37,784 nt of DNA from Flavipsychrobacter stenotrophus (GCA_947379685.1 CANCOG010000001.1:1-37784); one strand, 5' to 3'. Shown: positions 17,662 to 26,146, counted from the first letter of the stretch. The notes: generated by a model not told the origin, from the letters alone. Program-made: numbers and translations.

Positions 17662-17669
17662 CAAAAATA
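17662..17669 (-). promoter_or_regulatory. -7-type box immediately before lysA
   Basis: The minus strand reads TATTTTTG (TAnnTTTG), ending four bases before the lysA ATG. No convincing -33 TTTG is seen at 19-20 bases. If used, transcription would start at or next to the A of the ATG, giving a leaderless or nearly leaderless mRNA. Confidence 0.4.
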
Positions 17670-17814
17670 GGGGATCGCTGAAATATTAGCTCACCCCACC
17701 CTGCCAAGGCCATTTTAGCATCTGATTTCGAGCCGTTTTTAATGATACGCCAATATGTAGTTAATAAACTTCAAATCTGCATTCGTACAATTTATGACTT
17801 GCCTGTAAATTTTG

Positions 17815-17822
17815 TACATTTG
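17815..17822 (+). promoter_or_regulatory. -7 box for the aminotransferase gene
   Basis: TACATTTG matches TAnnTTTG and lies 24 bases before the ATG at 17847. This placement argues against the longer reading frame that starts upstream at 17742, since that start would precede the transcription start. The -33 region has only TTTA at 17791-17794. Confidence 0.5.
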
Positions 17823-17846
17823 CCGCTTCTCATTTTAGCAATACTA

Positions 17847-19037
17847 ATGCAATTAGCACAACGACTGAATTCAATATCAGAGCCGCAGACCATTAAGATG
17901 GCCAAATTAAGCAGGGAATTGAAGGCAAAAGGAATAAACATTGTAGACTTAAGCCTTGGCGAACCTGATTTCAGAGTGCCTGACCACATTAACACTGCGG
18001 CTATTGCAGCCATCAATGACGGGTTTTCAAAATACACACCCGTGGTTGGTTACCCTGAACTACTCGAAGCCATAAGTGCAAAACTCAAACGAGATAACAA
18101 CCTCAATTACCCGCCTAACCAGATCATCGTTTCCACCGGAGCAAAACAATCACTGATGAATGCGGTGATGAGTATTGTTGACCCCGGTGACGAAGTGATC
18201 ATCCCCACACCATTTTGGGTAACGTATGCCACACAGGTGGAAATGGCAGGTGGTATAGTCCGTTACATACCTTGCGGTATTGAAGACGACTTTAAACTGA
18301 CTCCCGAAAAGCTGGAGGCTAACATGACTTCAAAGACCAAATTGTTCATGTTTTCATCACCCTGCAACCCTTCGGGCAGCGTCTATTCAAGAGAAGAACT
18401 TGCCGGGCTGGTTGAAGTATTTAAACGCCATCCCTATGTCGCTATTATCAGCGATGAGATATACGAGTATATTAATTTTGCCGGCGGCCACGAAAGTATT
18501 GCCCAGTTCGATGAGATTAAGGACCGTGTTGTTGTGATAAACGGTATGTCAAAAGGATTTGCAATGACCGGTTGGCGTGTAGGATATATGGCCGGCCCCA
18601 AAGAAATTGTGCAGGCATGCGAAAAGCTGCAATCTCAGGTAACATCCGGCACAAATGCAATTGCACAAAAGGCATCGATTGTCGCATTGATCAGCGACCT
18701 GGGTCCCACCCGAAAAATGGTGGAAGAATACAAAAAACGGTGCGAATTTGTAGTCAACGAACTTAAGAAAATGCCTGGAGTTAAGGCCAACCAGCCACAA
18801 GGGGCGTTCTATGCATTTCCTGACATCAGCTCATTTTTTGGGAAGAGCGATGGAGAACATACAATAACCAATGATGTAGATATGAGTATGTACCTGCTTA
18901 ATGTTGGCCATGTGTCAACAGTCTGTGGAAGTGCTTTCGGAAACTCCGATTGCATCAGGCTATCTACTGCAACCACAATGGAGAATTTGAATGAAGCAAT
19001 GGTCAGAATGGGTGCAGCTCTCGCTAAGCTCGTTTGA
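17847..19037 (+). CDS. Aspartate aminotransferase family class I aminotransferase
   Basis: 396 residues from the ATG at 17847; the frame is open further upstream, but the promoter box and family alignment favour this start (LAQRLNSISEPQTIKMAKL is the normal N-terminus). It is a fold-I PLP enzyme with the Schiff-base Lys236 in INGMSKGFAMTGWRVGY. SSPCNPSGSVYS contains the PLP-contacting Asn, ISDEIYEYI the conserved Asp/Tyr, and CIRLSTATT the carboxylate-binding Arg. It probably interconverts aspartate and oxaloacetate, though related subgroup I-gamma enzymes accept other amino acids or prephenate. It diverges from lysA, whose pathway begins from aspartate. Confidence 0.9.
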   Translation: MQLAQRLNSISEPQTIKMAKLSRELKAKGINIVDLSLGEPDFRVPDHINTAAIAAINDGFSKYTPVVGYPELLEAISAKLKRDNNLNYPPNQIIVSTGAKQSLMNAVMSIVDPGDEVIIPTPFWVTYATQVEMAGGIVRYIPCGIEDDFKLTPEKLEANMTSKTKLFMFSSPCNPSGSVYSREELAGLVEVFKRHPYVAIISDEIYEYINFAGGHESIAQFDEIKDRVVVINGMSKGFAMTGWRVGYMAGPKEIVQACEKLQSQVTSGTNAIAQKASIVALISDLGPTRKMVEEYKKRCEFVVNELKKMPGVKANQPQGAFYAFPDISSFFGKSDGEHTITNDVDMSMYLLNVGHVSTVCGSAFGNSDCIRLSTATTMENLNEAMVRMGAALAKLV

Positions 19038-19073
19038 TTCTGCTAGTGACGATTGACCGGGGCTGGATATACG

Positions 19074-20000
19074 TTATTTTGAAAGTAACTTGATGTAAGC
19101 TGCACTGAAAGCAGGCGTGGGAATGCCCAGCCTTATCCCTTCACGAACTACATAACCGGTTAATGTCTCCAATTCTGTCAGGGATTTGCCGTTCAGAAAA
19201 TCACTGTGGAGTGATGACGTCGCTTCGTATGGCAGTGACCTTAGCTTGTTCAGTGTTTTACCGACAATGTCGCTATCTACCATTATACCTTTTGCCCGTG
19301 CCAAAGCAGCTACTTCTTCAATGAGTGCGGTAATTGCTCCTTCTTTTTCAGTAACCAGCTGCCCTATCCGAAGGTCGAAATACGACGTGGCCGTTGCAGT
19401 TGGCGCAATGAAAATAAATTTTTCCCAAACAACGGAGGAGATATTGTTGGACATCGTTGCTTCAATACCAGCGCTGGTAAATATTTGTTCAAGCAATTTA
19501 AGTTGGTTATTTGCAGGTCCATCTACGCCGAAAATCAACTTCTGGATATTCCCAACATTTTCAACCACCCCAGGCTCCTTAAGGCGGGCAACAATGTATG
19601 CGCACGCTGAAATTACTTTGGCATCAGGTAATACTTCAAGGATGCGTTCAACAGCGTCTACCCCATTTAGTAACGGCAACAAAACAGTGTCAGGTCCGAC
19701 GCAGGGTTTTATTTGCTCAATCGCCAGGTCTAAACTATAGGCTTTTGTACAGACAATTATAAAATCAGCTATGCCTACTGCATTTGCGTCATCGGTCGCC
19801 AAAGATGGTACAGCAACAAATTCATCCTGCCCTTTTATTACCCGAAGACCAGACTTTTGAATTTCATGAAGATGTGCTCCGCGTGCAATAAAAATCACTT
19901 CAATGTTCCCGTCGTTTTGGTAGCGACGCGCCAGTAAACCACCAAAGTACCCTCCTACTCCGCCAATGCCTACGATAACGATTTTTATTGTTTTGCCCAT
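19074..20000 (-). CDS. panE: 2-dehydropantoate 2-reductase (ketopantoate reductase family)
   Basis: 308 residues, starting with an NAD(P)-binding Rossmann motif GIGGVGGYFGG (residues 11-21). The family features IVCTKAYSLD (with the conserved Lys), LLPLLNGVDAVERI and WEKFIFIAPTATATSYF are in the right order. The C-terminal helical domain contains SLHSDFLNGKSLTELE, which matches the conserved S-M-x-x-D-x-x-x-G-x-x-T-E substrate region. It reduces ketopantoate to pantoate in coenzyme A synthesis, although paralogues with other 2-keto substrates are common, so the exact substrate is inferred. It is convergent with the aminotransferase gene, 36 bases away. Confidence 0.87.
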   Translation of the reverse strand: MGKTIKIVIVGIGGVGGYFGGLLARRYQNDGNIEVIFIARGAHLHEIQKSGLRVIKGQDEFVAVPSLATDDANAVGIADFIIVCTKAYSLDLAIEQIKPCVGPDTVLLPLLNGVDAVERILEVLPDAKVISACAYIVARLKEPGVVENVGNIQKLIFGVDGPANNQLKLLEQIFTSAGIEATMSNNISSVVWEKFIFIAPTATATSYFDLRIGQLVTEKEGAITALIEEVAALARAKGIMVDSDIVGKTLNKLRSLPYEATSSLHSDFLNGKSLTELETLTGYVVREGIRLGIPTPAFSAAYIKLLSK

Positions 20001-20118
20001 ATTTATTTTCAGTTACTTCGTCTAAACTAGCGTATAATTCCAGAAAAAACGTCAATCCGGCTTAAATATTGCACAATACTGCCCTAAACGTCGTCTATCC
20101 CTAACTTTAGCTATCTAT

Positions 20119-20153
20119 GTCTTTTGTCATTTGACTTTTAACTATTAACTTTT
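20119..20153 (+). repeat. Phased 7-base repeat tract upstream of fbaB
   Basis: Five consecutive heptamers (gtctttt, gtcattt, gactttt, aactatt, aactttt) share a pyrimidine-rich pattern in strict 7-base register, ending five bases before the -7 box. A similar tract occurs between actA and actB. This looks like a decayed microsatellite. Confidence 0.55.
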
Positions 20154-20166
20154 TAAAATACCTTTG
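20136..20166 (+). promoter_or_regulatory. Promoter of fbaB
   Basis: TTTT (20136-20139), 19 bases, then TACCTTTG (20159-20166) fits the Bacteroidota form with one -33 mismatch. The -7 box ends 26 bases before the ATG. The actA promoter has the same TTTT-19 arrangement. Confidence 0.55.
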
Positions 20167-20192
20167 CACCCAAATTAAAAAAACCATCCTCT

Positions 20193-21251
20193 ATGGCATC
20201 TAACAAAATACAGGAATTATTAGGCGACAAAGCCGAGTACTACTTAGGCCACACGTGCCAGACAATTGACAAGTCTTCCATACACCTGCCCTCTCCAACG
20301 CACATTGATGACGTATGGTCTCAGAGCAATCGCAATATTCAAACTATTCGCAGCATTAATGCTTTGTCAGATAACGGACGTCTGGCCGGTACAGGTTATG
20401 TTTCCATACTTCCTGTTGACCAGGGTATAGAACATAGCGGTGGTGCATCATTCGCTCCAAACCCAATATACTTCGATCCTGAAAACATTGTAAAACTCGC
20501 TATAGAAGGTGGTTGCAACGCTGTTGCTTCTACTTATGGAGTTTTGGGTGCTGTTGCTCGCAAGTATGCACATAAGATCCCAATGATCGTAAAGATCAAC
20601 CACAACGAATTCATTTCTTACCCAAATAAGTTTGACCAGATCATGTTCGGCACCATTAAGGATGCATGGAACATGGGTGCTGTTGCCGTGGGTGCCACTA
20701 TTTACTTTGGTTCCGACGAAAGTGCACGCCAGATAGTAGAAGTAGCCAAGGCATTTGAATACGCTCACGAGTTAGGTATGGCCACCGTACTGTGGTGCTA
20801 CCTGCGTAACAGCGGCTTCAAAAAAGATGGTGTTGATTACCATGCTGCAGCTGACCTTACAGGCCAGGCAAACCACTTGGGCGTAACCATTCAGGCAGAC
20901 ATCATCAAGCAAAAATTACCAACAAACAATGGCGGCTACAATGCCATTAACTTTGGTAAGACGAGCAAGCTGGTTTATGATAAATTAACTACCGATCACC
21001 CGATAGACCTTTGCCGTTACCAGGTAGCAAATTGCTACATGGGCCGTGTAGGTCTTATTAACTCAGGTGGTGAATCTAAAGGCGCTACCGATATGGCAGA
21101 AGCAGTAATGACTGCAGTTGTTAACAAGCGTGCTGGCGGTATGGGTCTTATCAGCGGCCGTAAAGCATTCCAGAAACCAATGAACCAGGGAATAGAATTG
21201 CTGAATACAATTCAGGACGTTTACCTAGATAGCTCTGTTACAATAGCATAA
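20193..21251 (+). CDS. fbaB: Class I fructose-bisphosphate aldolase (DhnA/FbaB type)
   Basis: 352 residues, close in length and motifs to E. coli FbaB. It cleaves fructose-1,6-bisphosphate to dihydroxyacetone phosphate and glyceraldehyde-3-phosphate in glycolysis and the reverse in gluconeogenesis. Conserved pieces include VSILPVDQGIEHS (residues 70-82), the strand PMIVKINHNEF (130-140) and QADIIKQKLPTNNGGY, where Lys239 is the likely Schiff-base residue. The phosphate-binding C-terminus reads GLINSGGESKG and GGMGLISGRKAFQKP. It has its own promoter and a strong terminator, so it is probably monocistronic and well expressed. Confidence 0.93.
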   Translation: MASNKIQELLGDKAEYYLGHTCQTIDKSSIHLPSPTHIDDVWSQSNRNIQTIRSINALSDNGRLAGTGYVSILPVDQGIEHSGGASFAPNPIYFDPENIVKLAIEGGCNAVASTYGVLGAVARKYAHKIPMIVKINHNEFISYPNKFDQIMFGTIKDAWNMGAVAVGATIYFGSDESARQIVEVAKAFEYAHELGMATVLWCYLRNSGFKKDGVDYHAAADLTGQANHLGVTIQADIIKQKLPTNNGGYNAINFGKTSKLVYDKLTTDHPIDLCRYQVANCYMGRVGLINSGGESKGATDMAEAVMTAVVNKRAGGMGLISGRKAFQKPMNQGIELLNTIQDVYLDSSVTIA

Positions 21252-21274
21252 TCTCAGTAAAAAATATCAATAAG

Positions 21275-21313
21275 CAATGGCGCACTTTTTAGAAGTGCGC
21301 CATTGTTGTTTTT
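21275..21313 (+). terminator. Rho-independent terminator of fbaB
   Basis: A perfect 13-bp stem (21275-21287 with 21293-21305, arm caatggcgcactt) with a 5-base loop is followed by ttgttttt. It lies 23 bases after the fbaB stop codon. Confidence 0.85.
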
Positions 21314-21330
21314 AGACCTCCGGTCTTTTT
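21314..21330 (+). terminator. Second small hairpin with T-tract
   Basis: agacc, loop tcc, ggtct, followed by a T-run. It directly follows the main fbaB terminator and may be a back-up. The rest of the spacer to 21434 holds no gene that I can see. Confidence 0.45.
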
Positions 21331-21432
21331 ACTTTCGCGACGAGGTAACGTCTTCAGTTCAGCCCTCTTCTTCACTTGATATTATCTGGGTTCGATGCCC
21401 TTCGAACCATAACTATCTGGAACATGTCAAAA

Positions 21433-21468
21433 CATAAAAAAGCCGGCTCAAATGCTTTTGAGCCGGCT
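21433..21468 (-). terminator. Terminator of the M12B protease gene
   Basis: A perfect 12-bp stem (21441-21452 with 21457-21468, arm agccggctcaaa) has a 4-base loop. Read on the minus strand it is followed by a T-run (complement of aaaaa before 21441). It lies 23 bases beyond the protease stop codon. Confidence 0.8.
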
Positions 21469-21491
21469 CCTAATTTTGAATTAATTGGACA

Positions 21492-23825
21492 CTATTCTAT
21501 CACAAAAGACTTAACAGTATTGTCACCGTCTTCCGCACAAAGCAATTGAATATGATAAACTCCTTTAGCCCATGTGGTAACAGAGATGTCTGAGTGACCT
21601 TCAAATTGACCCTGCCAAACCGACTGGCCAAGCACATTATAGACAATTGCGGTAACTTGTTTGTTAGCCGGAGTTGTAATATGCAACGTCTCAGAGGCTG
21701 GTACCGGATACAATTTAGTTTCATTAGCCAGGCTATTTACCTGGGCAACACCACTTCCAGATGTTGGGGCACCGGTATTATGAGTCACGGTAATGTCCTT
21801 GCCATTAATATTAAAGAAAACGTTACCACTACCCTTTACTTTAAATCTAACAGTAGTAGACGTAGTTGCCGGGTTGGGCACATTTATAGTGGCAGTTCCA
21901 GTATTTGGGAACGTGCCAACCGTGTAAGGCCATGAATGCCCACCGTCAGTAGACATGTAAATGATCACGTTGGAACAACTAACTGGAGCAACATCTGTTC
22001 CCGCTTTATCCCATGTAATAGTTTGCGATGTAGCCCCGTTGTAAGAAATACCTGTGGAATTCTGACTGGTAACGCCAAACCCTTTGAAAGTTGGTGTTTG
22101 AACAGCGTCGAGATGTATGGTATCATCAGGGAACAGGAAGCAGCCTTTGCCGTTCATGATATCACGCACTACCATCTTGAAGGTAAGGAAACGAGCAGTG
22201 TCGGGCACTTTCTCACCTTCAGCACCTTCTACTCCGGCATTGCTGAGGGTGCCATTAAGCACCATGCTCAACTTAGGGAAAATGCGGCTGGGATTATACA
22301 CTGGCTGATAAGACCTGAAAATAGGACCTCTTTTAAACGTGTTCACCAATTGTTTACCAAAGTCGCCGAGGTTCCATTGCGCCCAGCAATAAGTAGTTGC
22401 TGTATCGGCCACTGAGTCAACAGCCGTTGGTCCTGTTAGTTCAAATGGTGTTTTGTAAGGAATAGTATAGTTGGCGCTAAAAGTTGCCAGACTAACAAGT
22501 TTATTACCGGTAGAAGTTGCAGTTGCACAGGCATTTTCAGAACCTGTAAGTTTAGTATATATCTGTACAAGACTTGAAGCACTGAAATAAGGATCGCTGT
22601 GCATCTGCAAATCATCAGGACTGCAAATGCCTGCATAATCCATTATTGTAGCTCCGCTACCTGGCTCATAAGCAGTTGTATTAACTGCATTGCCACCACA
22701 ACTACCATCAGCATTATTGTTGAACGTATGTTCGGAACCAAACTCGTGGCCCATTTCGTGCGCTACGTAATCTATGTCGTAACCATCACCAACAGGTGTA
22801 GGGCTTCCAGTTACGCTTCTACCCTTTGAACCTGTGTTACACACTACGCCAAGGCTGGAGATACCACCGCCACCAGTGGTGAAAACATGCCCCAGATCGA
22901 AATTTCCACTTCCAATTCTGTTCGTACACTGAGTCTGGTTAACACCAAGGCATGAAGTTCCGCTACCATCAATACTATAGAAAGGATCGGTACCATTCTT
23001 ACTACCAGTATGTGTTGGCCATATCAGGGTATCCTCGTGAGCACAGAAATTCATATGGACAGCAAACTCCCGCTCATAGACACCATTGATCCTGTTCATA
23101 GACGTAGTCATTTTGCTGAATGATGCGGCAATCGTAGGTGTTGTCATCCCAGTCGCAGCAGCACAATACCAACTGTCGGCTGACAAAGCCAGATCGTAGG
23201 TACGCAAGTTCCAGCCACCAGCTGTGCGCTGTGCGAGCTTTGGCAAACCCTTCTGCGCAATATCCATGCTTTCCCCGGCCGGGCCGTCTTCGTCATGACC
23301 TTTAACTTCACACTTCATCCTCTTGCTCATATCACGGTACTCATCTCTCTTATAGTGCACCATGTAAAAGCCATCATGAAAATTGTCATAAGGGTCGATC
23401 ATGCAGGTGTTTTCACCATCAAATATCATTGCGTGAAACCCGTAAAGTGTAAAATCAAGTTTGGCTGTTACTCTTGGGTCATTGGTTGCAACAGCTGAAA
23501 ATGTCTTTATTTCAGGATACTTTGCGGCCATTTCGTCATGCATCATTGGACTTTGCCAAACCTTAAAACTCCTGAAAGTCCCATCTGGCATGGGCAGTTC
23601 AACTATCATGCCTTCATCCGGGTTAACAGACAACCCAAACATCTGGATCTTGATCCACGACTCATTGAAAGTAAATACCTTGTATTTCAAAGGATGAAAC
23701 ACTTGAACATCGGTAGACGGGGCTTGAGACAGGGGAACAGGTTGCCACAAACTACTTCCAGCCAAGGCGACTTTGCCCGATAGGAGGCCGGAGATCAAAC
23801 TCACGCAAATAAGAAACTTTTTCAT
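21492..23825 (-). CDS. Secreted reprolysin-like (M12B) metalloprotease with T9SS sorting domain
   Basis: 777 residues with a signal peptide (about 1-22). A propeptide-like N-terminal region of about 200 residues is followed by a metzincin domain with the zinc motif HEMGHEFGSEH (His356, Glu357, His360, His366) and the Met-turn ATIMDYAGI (Met395). Two Ig/fibronectin-like regions follow, the second around TITWDKAGTDVAPVSC. The last about 75 residues form a type A T9SS C-terminal sorting domain (KLYPVPASETLHI, VYNVLGQSVWQG, WAKGVYHIQL). The protein should therefore cross the outer membrane by the type IX system and act on the surface or outside on extracellular protein. It has its own terminator and no operon partner. 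Confidence 0.9.
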   Translation of the reverse strand: MKKFLICVSLISGLLSGKVALAGSSLWQPVPLSQAPSTDVQVFHPLKYKVFTFNESWIKIQMFGLSVNPDEGMIVELPMPDGTFRSFKVWQSPMMHDEMAAKYPEIKTFSAVATNDPRVTAKLDFTLYGFHAMIFDGENTCMIDPYDNFHDGFYMVHYKRDEYRDMSKRMKCEVKGHDEDGPAGESMDIAQKGLPKLAQRTAGGWNLRTYDLALSADSWYCAAATGMTTPTIAASFSKMTTSMNRINGVYEREFAVHMNFCAHEDTLIWPTHTGSKNGTDPFYSIDGSGTSCLGVNQTQCTNRIGSGNFDLGHVFTTGGGGISSLGVVCNTGSKGRSVTGSPTPVGDGYDIDYVAHEMGHEFGSEHTFNNNADGSCGGNAVNTTAYEPGSGATIMDYAGICSPDDLQMHSDPYFSASSLVQIYTKLTGSENACATATSTGNKLVSLATFSANYTIPYKTPFELTGPTAVDSVADTATTYCWAQWNLGDFGKQLVNTFKRGPIFRSYQPVYNPSRIFPKLSMVLNGTLSNAGVEGAEGEKVPDTARFLTFKMVVRDIMNGKGCFLFPDDTIHLDAVQTPTFKGFGVTSQNSTGISYNGATSQTITWDKAGTDVAPVSCSNVIIYMSTDGGHSWPYTVGTFPNTGTATINVPNPATTSTTVRFKVKGSGNVFFNINGKDITVTHNTGAPTSGSGVAQVNSLANETKLYPVPASETLHITTPANKQVTAIVYNVLGQSVWQGQFEGHSDISVTTWAKGVYHIQLLCAEDGDNTVKSFVIE

Positions 23826-23970
23826 TGAAATTTGGAAGATTAATATTTAGAAGAACTTTTTGACTCGCTCACTTATTGAACCTGCAAGTTAGGTAGATTT
23901 AATAAAAATATAAAAAATAAGTGGCGAAAATTGACTATCAAGTGACCAACTTTGTATTTTAGCATTAACA

Positions 23971-24429
23971 ATGGAAACAACCTTAATAAAACTGAGTTAC
24001 AACCTACTAAATATAGGGATAGCTTCTCATCAGTTTTGGGAAAAGCTGCGGGACAACCGCATTTTTGCATTCAGCGGAGAAATGAGCGCAGGCAAAACAA
24101 CTTTTATTCACACGCTTTGTGACTACCTGAAAGTGGAAGATGTTGTGAGCAGCCCGACTTTTTCGTTGATCAATGAATACCATTTTACTGAGCAAGGCAA
24201 ACCATCCATTATATACCACATGGACTGGTACCGCATCAAGAATGTGGAAGAAGCAATCTCTGCTGGAATCGAAGATTGCATTGCACAGGCGAAACTGAAT
24301 AATAATATTTACTGCTTTATTGAATGGCCGGAAAAGGCCCTGCCACTGCTTCCTAAATCTGCGCTCTGGATAAAAATTGAAACTGACGATATCACTGAAA
24401 GAACCATGACGGTTGGCCAAGTAGATTAG
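23971..24429 (+). CDS. tsaE: tRNA threonylcarbamoyladenosine biosynthesis ATPase TsaE
   Basis: 152 residues. A P-loop ATPase that works with TsaB and TsaD to transfer the threonylcarbamoyl group to A37 of ANN-decoding tRNAs. Walker A is GEMSAGKTTF (36-45); the switch-like SSPTFSLINEY (60-70), HMDWYRI (83-89) and the Walker-B-like FIEWPEKA (116-123) are all characteristic of TsaE. Length is normal. A weak -7-like TATTTTAG sits just upstream. The partner enzyme TsaC is encoded 1.1 kb away on the other strand. Confidence 0.93.
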   Translation: METTLIKLSYNLLNIGIASHQFWEKLRDNRIFAFSGEMSAGKTTFIHTLCDYLKVEDVVSSPTFSLINEYHFTEQGKPSIIYHMDWYRIKNVEEAISAGIEDCIAQAKLNNNIYCFIEWPEKALPLLPKSALWIKIETDDITERTMTVGQVD

Positions 24430-24525
24430 CCGGGCAGCAGCCTTGCTACAGGTATCTGCACAATACAAAGCTTAATTTTTAACTAATTTGCAGTGATTGG
24501 AGCAACTCACCCAATTAGTTTATAC

Positions 24526-24533
24526 TATATTTG
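24526..24533 (+). promoter_or_regulatory. -7 box upstream of lspA
   Basis: TATATTTG matches TAnnTTTG and lies within the 5' extension of the lspA open frame, 31 bases before the TTG chosen as start. It therefore supports the shorter protein. No clear -33 element is seen. Confidence 0.45.
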
Positions 24534-24564
24534 CCCAAACTTTATAAAACAAACCAAAAGCGAT

Positions 24565-25260
24565 TTGAAGTACCGTAACGCCATATTCATTGTACTCCTG
24601 ATTATTATTGCTGACCAGGCATTGAAAATTTTCATTAAAACTCATTTTTGTAATGGTGATGATGTAAAAATGCTCGGAGGCTGGTTTCATTTGCATTTTA
24701 TTGAAAATGAAGGGATGGCCTATGGGCTTAAGATCAGCGAATCCGTTATTGGGAAGCTGTTGCTTTCTTCATTCAGGCTTGTTGCCGTAGTTTTCGGTTT
24801 TTACTTGTTGAAAAGGCTCATTACCAAGGGATACGGTAAGGGCATCATCATCTGCGGTTCGCTTATTCTTGCGGGAGCCCTTGGCAACCTCATTGACAGT
24901 ATTTTTTACGGACTTATTTTCACTAACAGTCCTGCCTCCTGTTTTTCTGGCAGTTATGACAATTTCACCACAATGCTGCAAAACCAGAACCGGGAAGCAG
25001 TGGCACATTTCTGCAAGTTTGGTGCAGGTTATGGCAAGATTTTGCAAGGCAAGGTGGTGGACATGCTTTATTTTCCTGTAATTGATTTACAAATGCCAGC
25101 CAAAGTACCATTTCTGGGTGGTAAGCAGTTTGTATTCTTCGAACCAGTGTTTAACATTGCCGACGCTGCAATCTCCGTTGGTGTAATTACATTGGTTCTT
25201 TTTCAAAAGAGTTTTTTAACTAAAAAAAGTGCTGAGACTACAGCAATTCCGCAGATATGA
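24565..25260 (+). CDS. lspA: Lipoprotein signal peptidase (signal peptidase II)
   Basis: About 231 residues if translation begins at the TTG at 24565, which gives the normal N-terminus (M)KYRNAIFIVLLIIIADQALK. An in-frame GTG at 24493 precedes the promoter box. Four transmembrane helices are expected. Family motifs are ADQ in helix 1, FIENEGMAYGL, the catalytic Asp111 in GALGNLIDSIFYG and the catalytic Asp200 in PVFNIADAAISVG. Between the two catalytic motifs lies a long loop with an insertion (about residues 119-165, including three Cys), as is common in Bacteroidota LspA. The enzyme cleaves prolipoproteins before the lipidated Cys. Its stop overlaps the zapA start (ATGA). Confidence 0.93.
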   Translation: MKYRNAIFIVLLIIIADQALKIFIKTHFCNGDDVKMLGGWFHLHFIENEGMAYGLKISESVIGKLLLSSFRLVAVVFGFYLLKRLITKGYGKGIIICGSLILAGALGNLIDSIFYGLIFTNSPASCFSGSYDNFTTMLQNQNREAVAHFCKFGAGYGKILQGKVVDMLYFPVIDLQMPAKVPFLGGKQFVFFEPVFNIADAAISVGVITLVLFQKSFLTKKSAETTAIPQI

Positions 25261-25577
25261 GTGAAGAGCTGATGCCTATTAATATTTGGCTTGCAGGACG
25301 CAGTTATCGCCTGCGCATTAAATCTGAAGAAGAATCAGCTATCCGCAAAGCTGTTAAACTGGCCGACGATAAGATCGCCGAAATGAAACGCGCATATGCA
25401 GGCAAGGACATTCAGGACTTTATGGCAATGGTGTTGCTTTCCTACGCGGCAGATACAGCTGTTGACGCTCTAAATAATCCATTGCTGAAGGCAGAGTTGG
25501 AAAAGATGGGCAATAAGATTGATAAGGCCTTGAAGATTGAGGCCGTTGAAGCAATAGCAGCTCCAGCCGAGAATTAA
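25257..25577 (+). CDS. zapA: Cell division protein ZapA
   Basis: 106 residues. A small FtsZ-ring-associated protein that cross-links FtsZ filaments. The N-terminal strand-rich head (PINIWLAGRSYRLRIKSEEE) and following helix with LADDKIAEMKRAYAGKDIQDFMAM match the ZapA fold, and the C-terminal helix would form the coiled-coil dimer. Its ATG overlaps the lspA stop by four bases, suggesting translational coupling. Its stop codon overlaps the tsaC stop on the opposite strand within TTAA (25574-25577). Confidence 0.88.
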   Translation: MSEELMPINIWLAGRSYRLRIKSEEESAIRKAVKLADDKIAEMKRAYAGKDIQDFMAMVLLSYAADTAVDALNNPLLKAELEKMGNKIDKALKIEAVEAIAAPAEN

Positions 25578-26146
25578 TCCCGCAACACCAGTAGCCCCCC
25601 ATTATCATCAATCCGCACAATTCGCGACGGTGGCCGTTTAGTACTGTCATCCTGTCTGTGCCTTACTACATAGTCAGCTCCTGTAATAATTGCACGGTCA
25701 ATATCAACAAACAATTCCGGCGTTGGTTGCCCGCTCAGGTTAGCGGACGTGGAAATTATTGGTTTGCGTAAACGCTTGATGAGCGCCTTACAAAACGGGT
25801 CCGATGTTACTCTAATCGCAACGCTTCCGTCTCGCCCCAGCACATTGGAGGGAAAATCCAGCCCTCCATCATAAACCACAGTCGTGGGCCGTTCAAATCT
25901 TTCTACAATTGAAATAATGTCGGGATGAGGGGCCGCAACAAATTGAATCACGTCCCTGGCTTCTGCCAGCAATATGATCATGCTTTTATTGGCAGGCCGC
26001 TGTTTCAACGCAAAAACCCTTTCAACTGCCTCCGCATTCAGGGCATCGCAACCCAGGCCCCATACGGTTTCAGTGGGGTAGAGAATCACACCGCCTTCAT
26101 TTAACGCCTTTACGCAGTTTTTTATGTCGTCTTCGAAATCCACCAT
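25574..26146 (-). CDS. tsaC: L-threonylcarbamoyladenylate synthase TsaC (YrdC/Sua5 family)
   Basis: 190 residues, a YrdC-domain protein that makes threonylcarbamoyl-AMP from threonine, bicarbonate and ATP, the first step of tRNA t6A synthesis. Motifs seen are YPTETVWGLGCDA (23-35), the KxR pair in ALKQRPANKSMIIL, VAIRVTSDPFCKALI and STSANLSGQPTP. Length fits the short TsaC form without the Sua5 C-terminal domain. It overlaps the end of the upstream glycosyltransferase gene by 25 bases, so the two are probably cotranscribed. Confidence 0.93.
   Translation of the reverse strand: MVDFEDDIKNCVKALNEGGVILYPTETVWGLGCDALNAEAVERVFALKQRPANKSMIILLAEARDVIQFVAAPHPDIISIVERFERPTTVVYDGGLDFPSNVLGRDGSVAIRVTSDPFCKALIKRLRKPIISTSANLSGQPTPELFVDIDRAIITGADYVVRHRQDDSTKRPPSRIVRIDDNGGLLVLRD

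Noticed and set aside
17742..17846. N-terminal extension of the aminotransferase
   Set aside because: The 35 extra codons overlap the predicted promoter and do not match the family N-terminus; the start was placed at 17847.
21387..21408. tRNA T-arm-like sequence (gggttcgatgccc) in the spacer after fbaB
   Set aside because: No acceptor stem, anticodon arm or D-arm can be built around it; the extended dyad ggttcga/tcgaacc explains the similarity.
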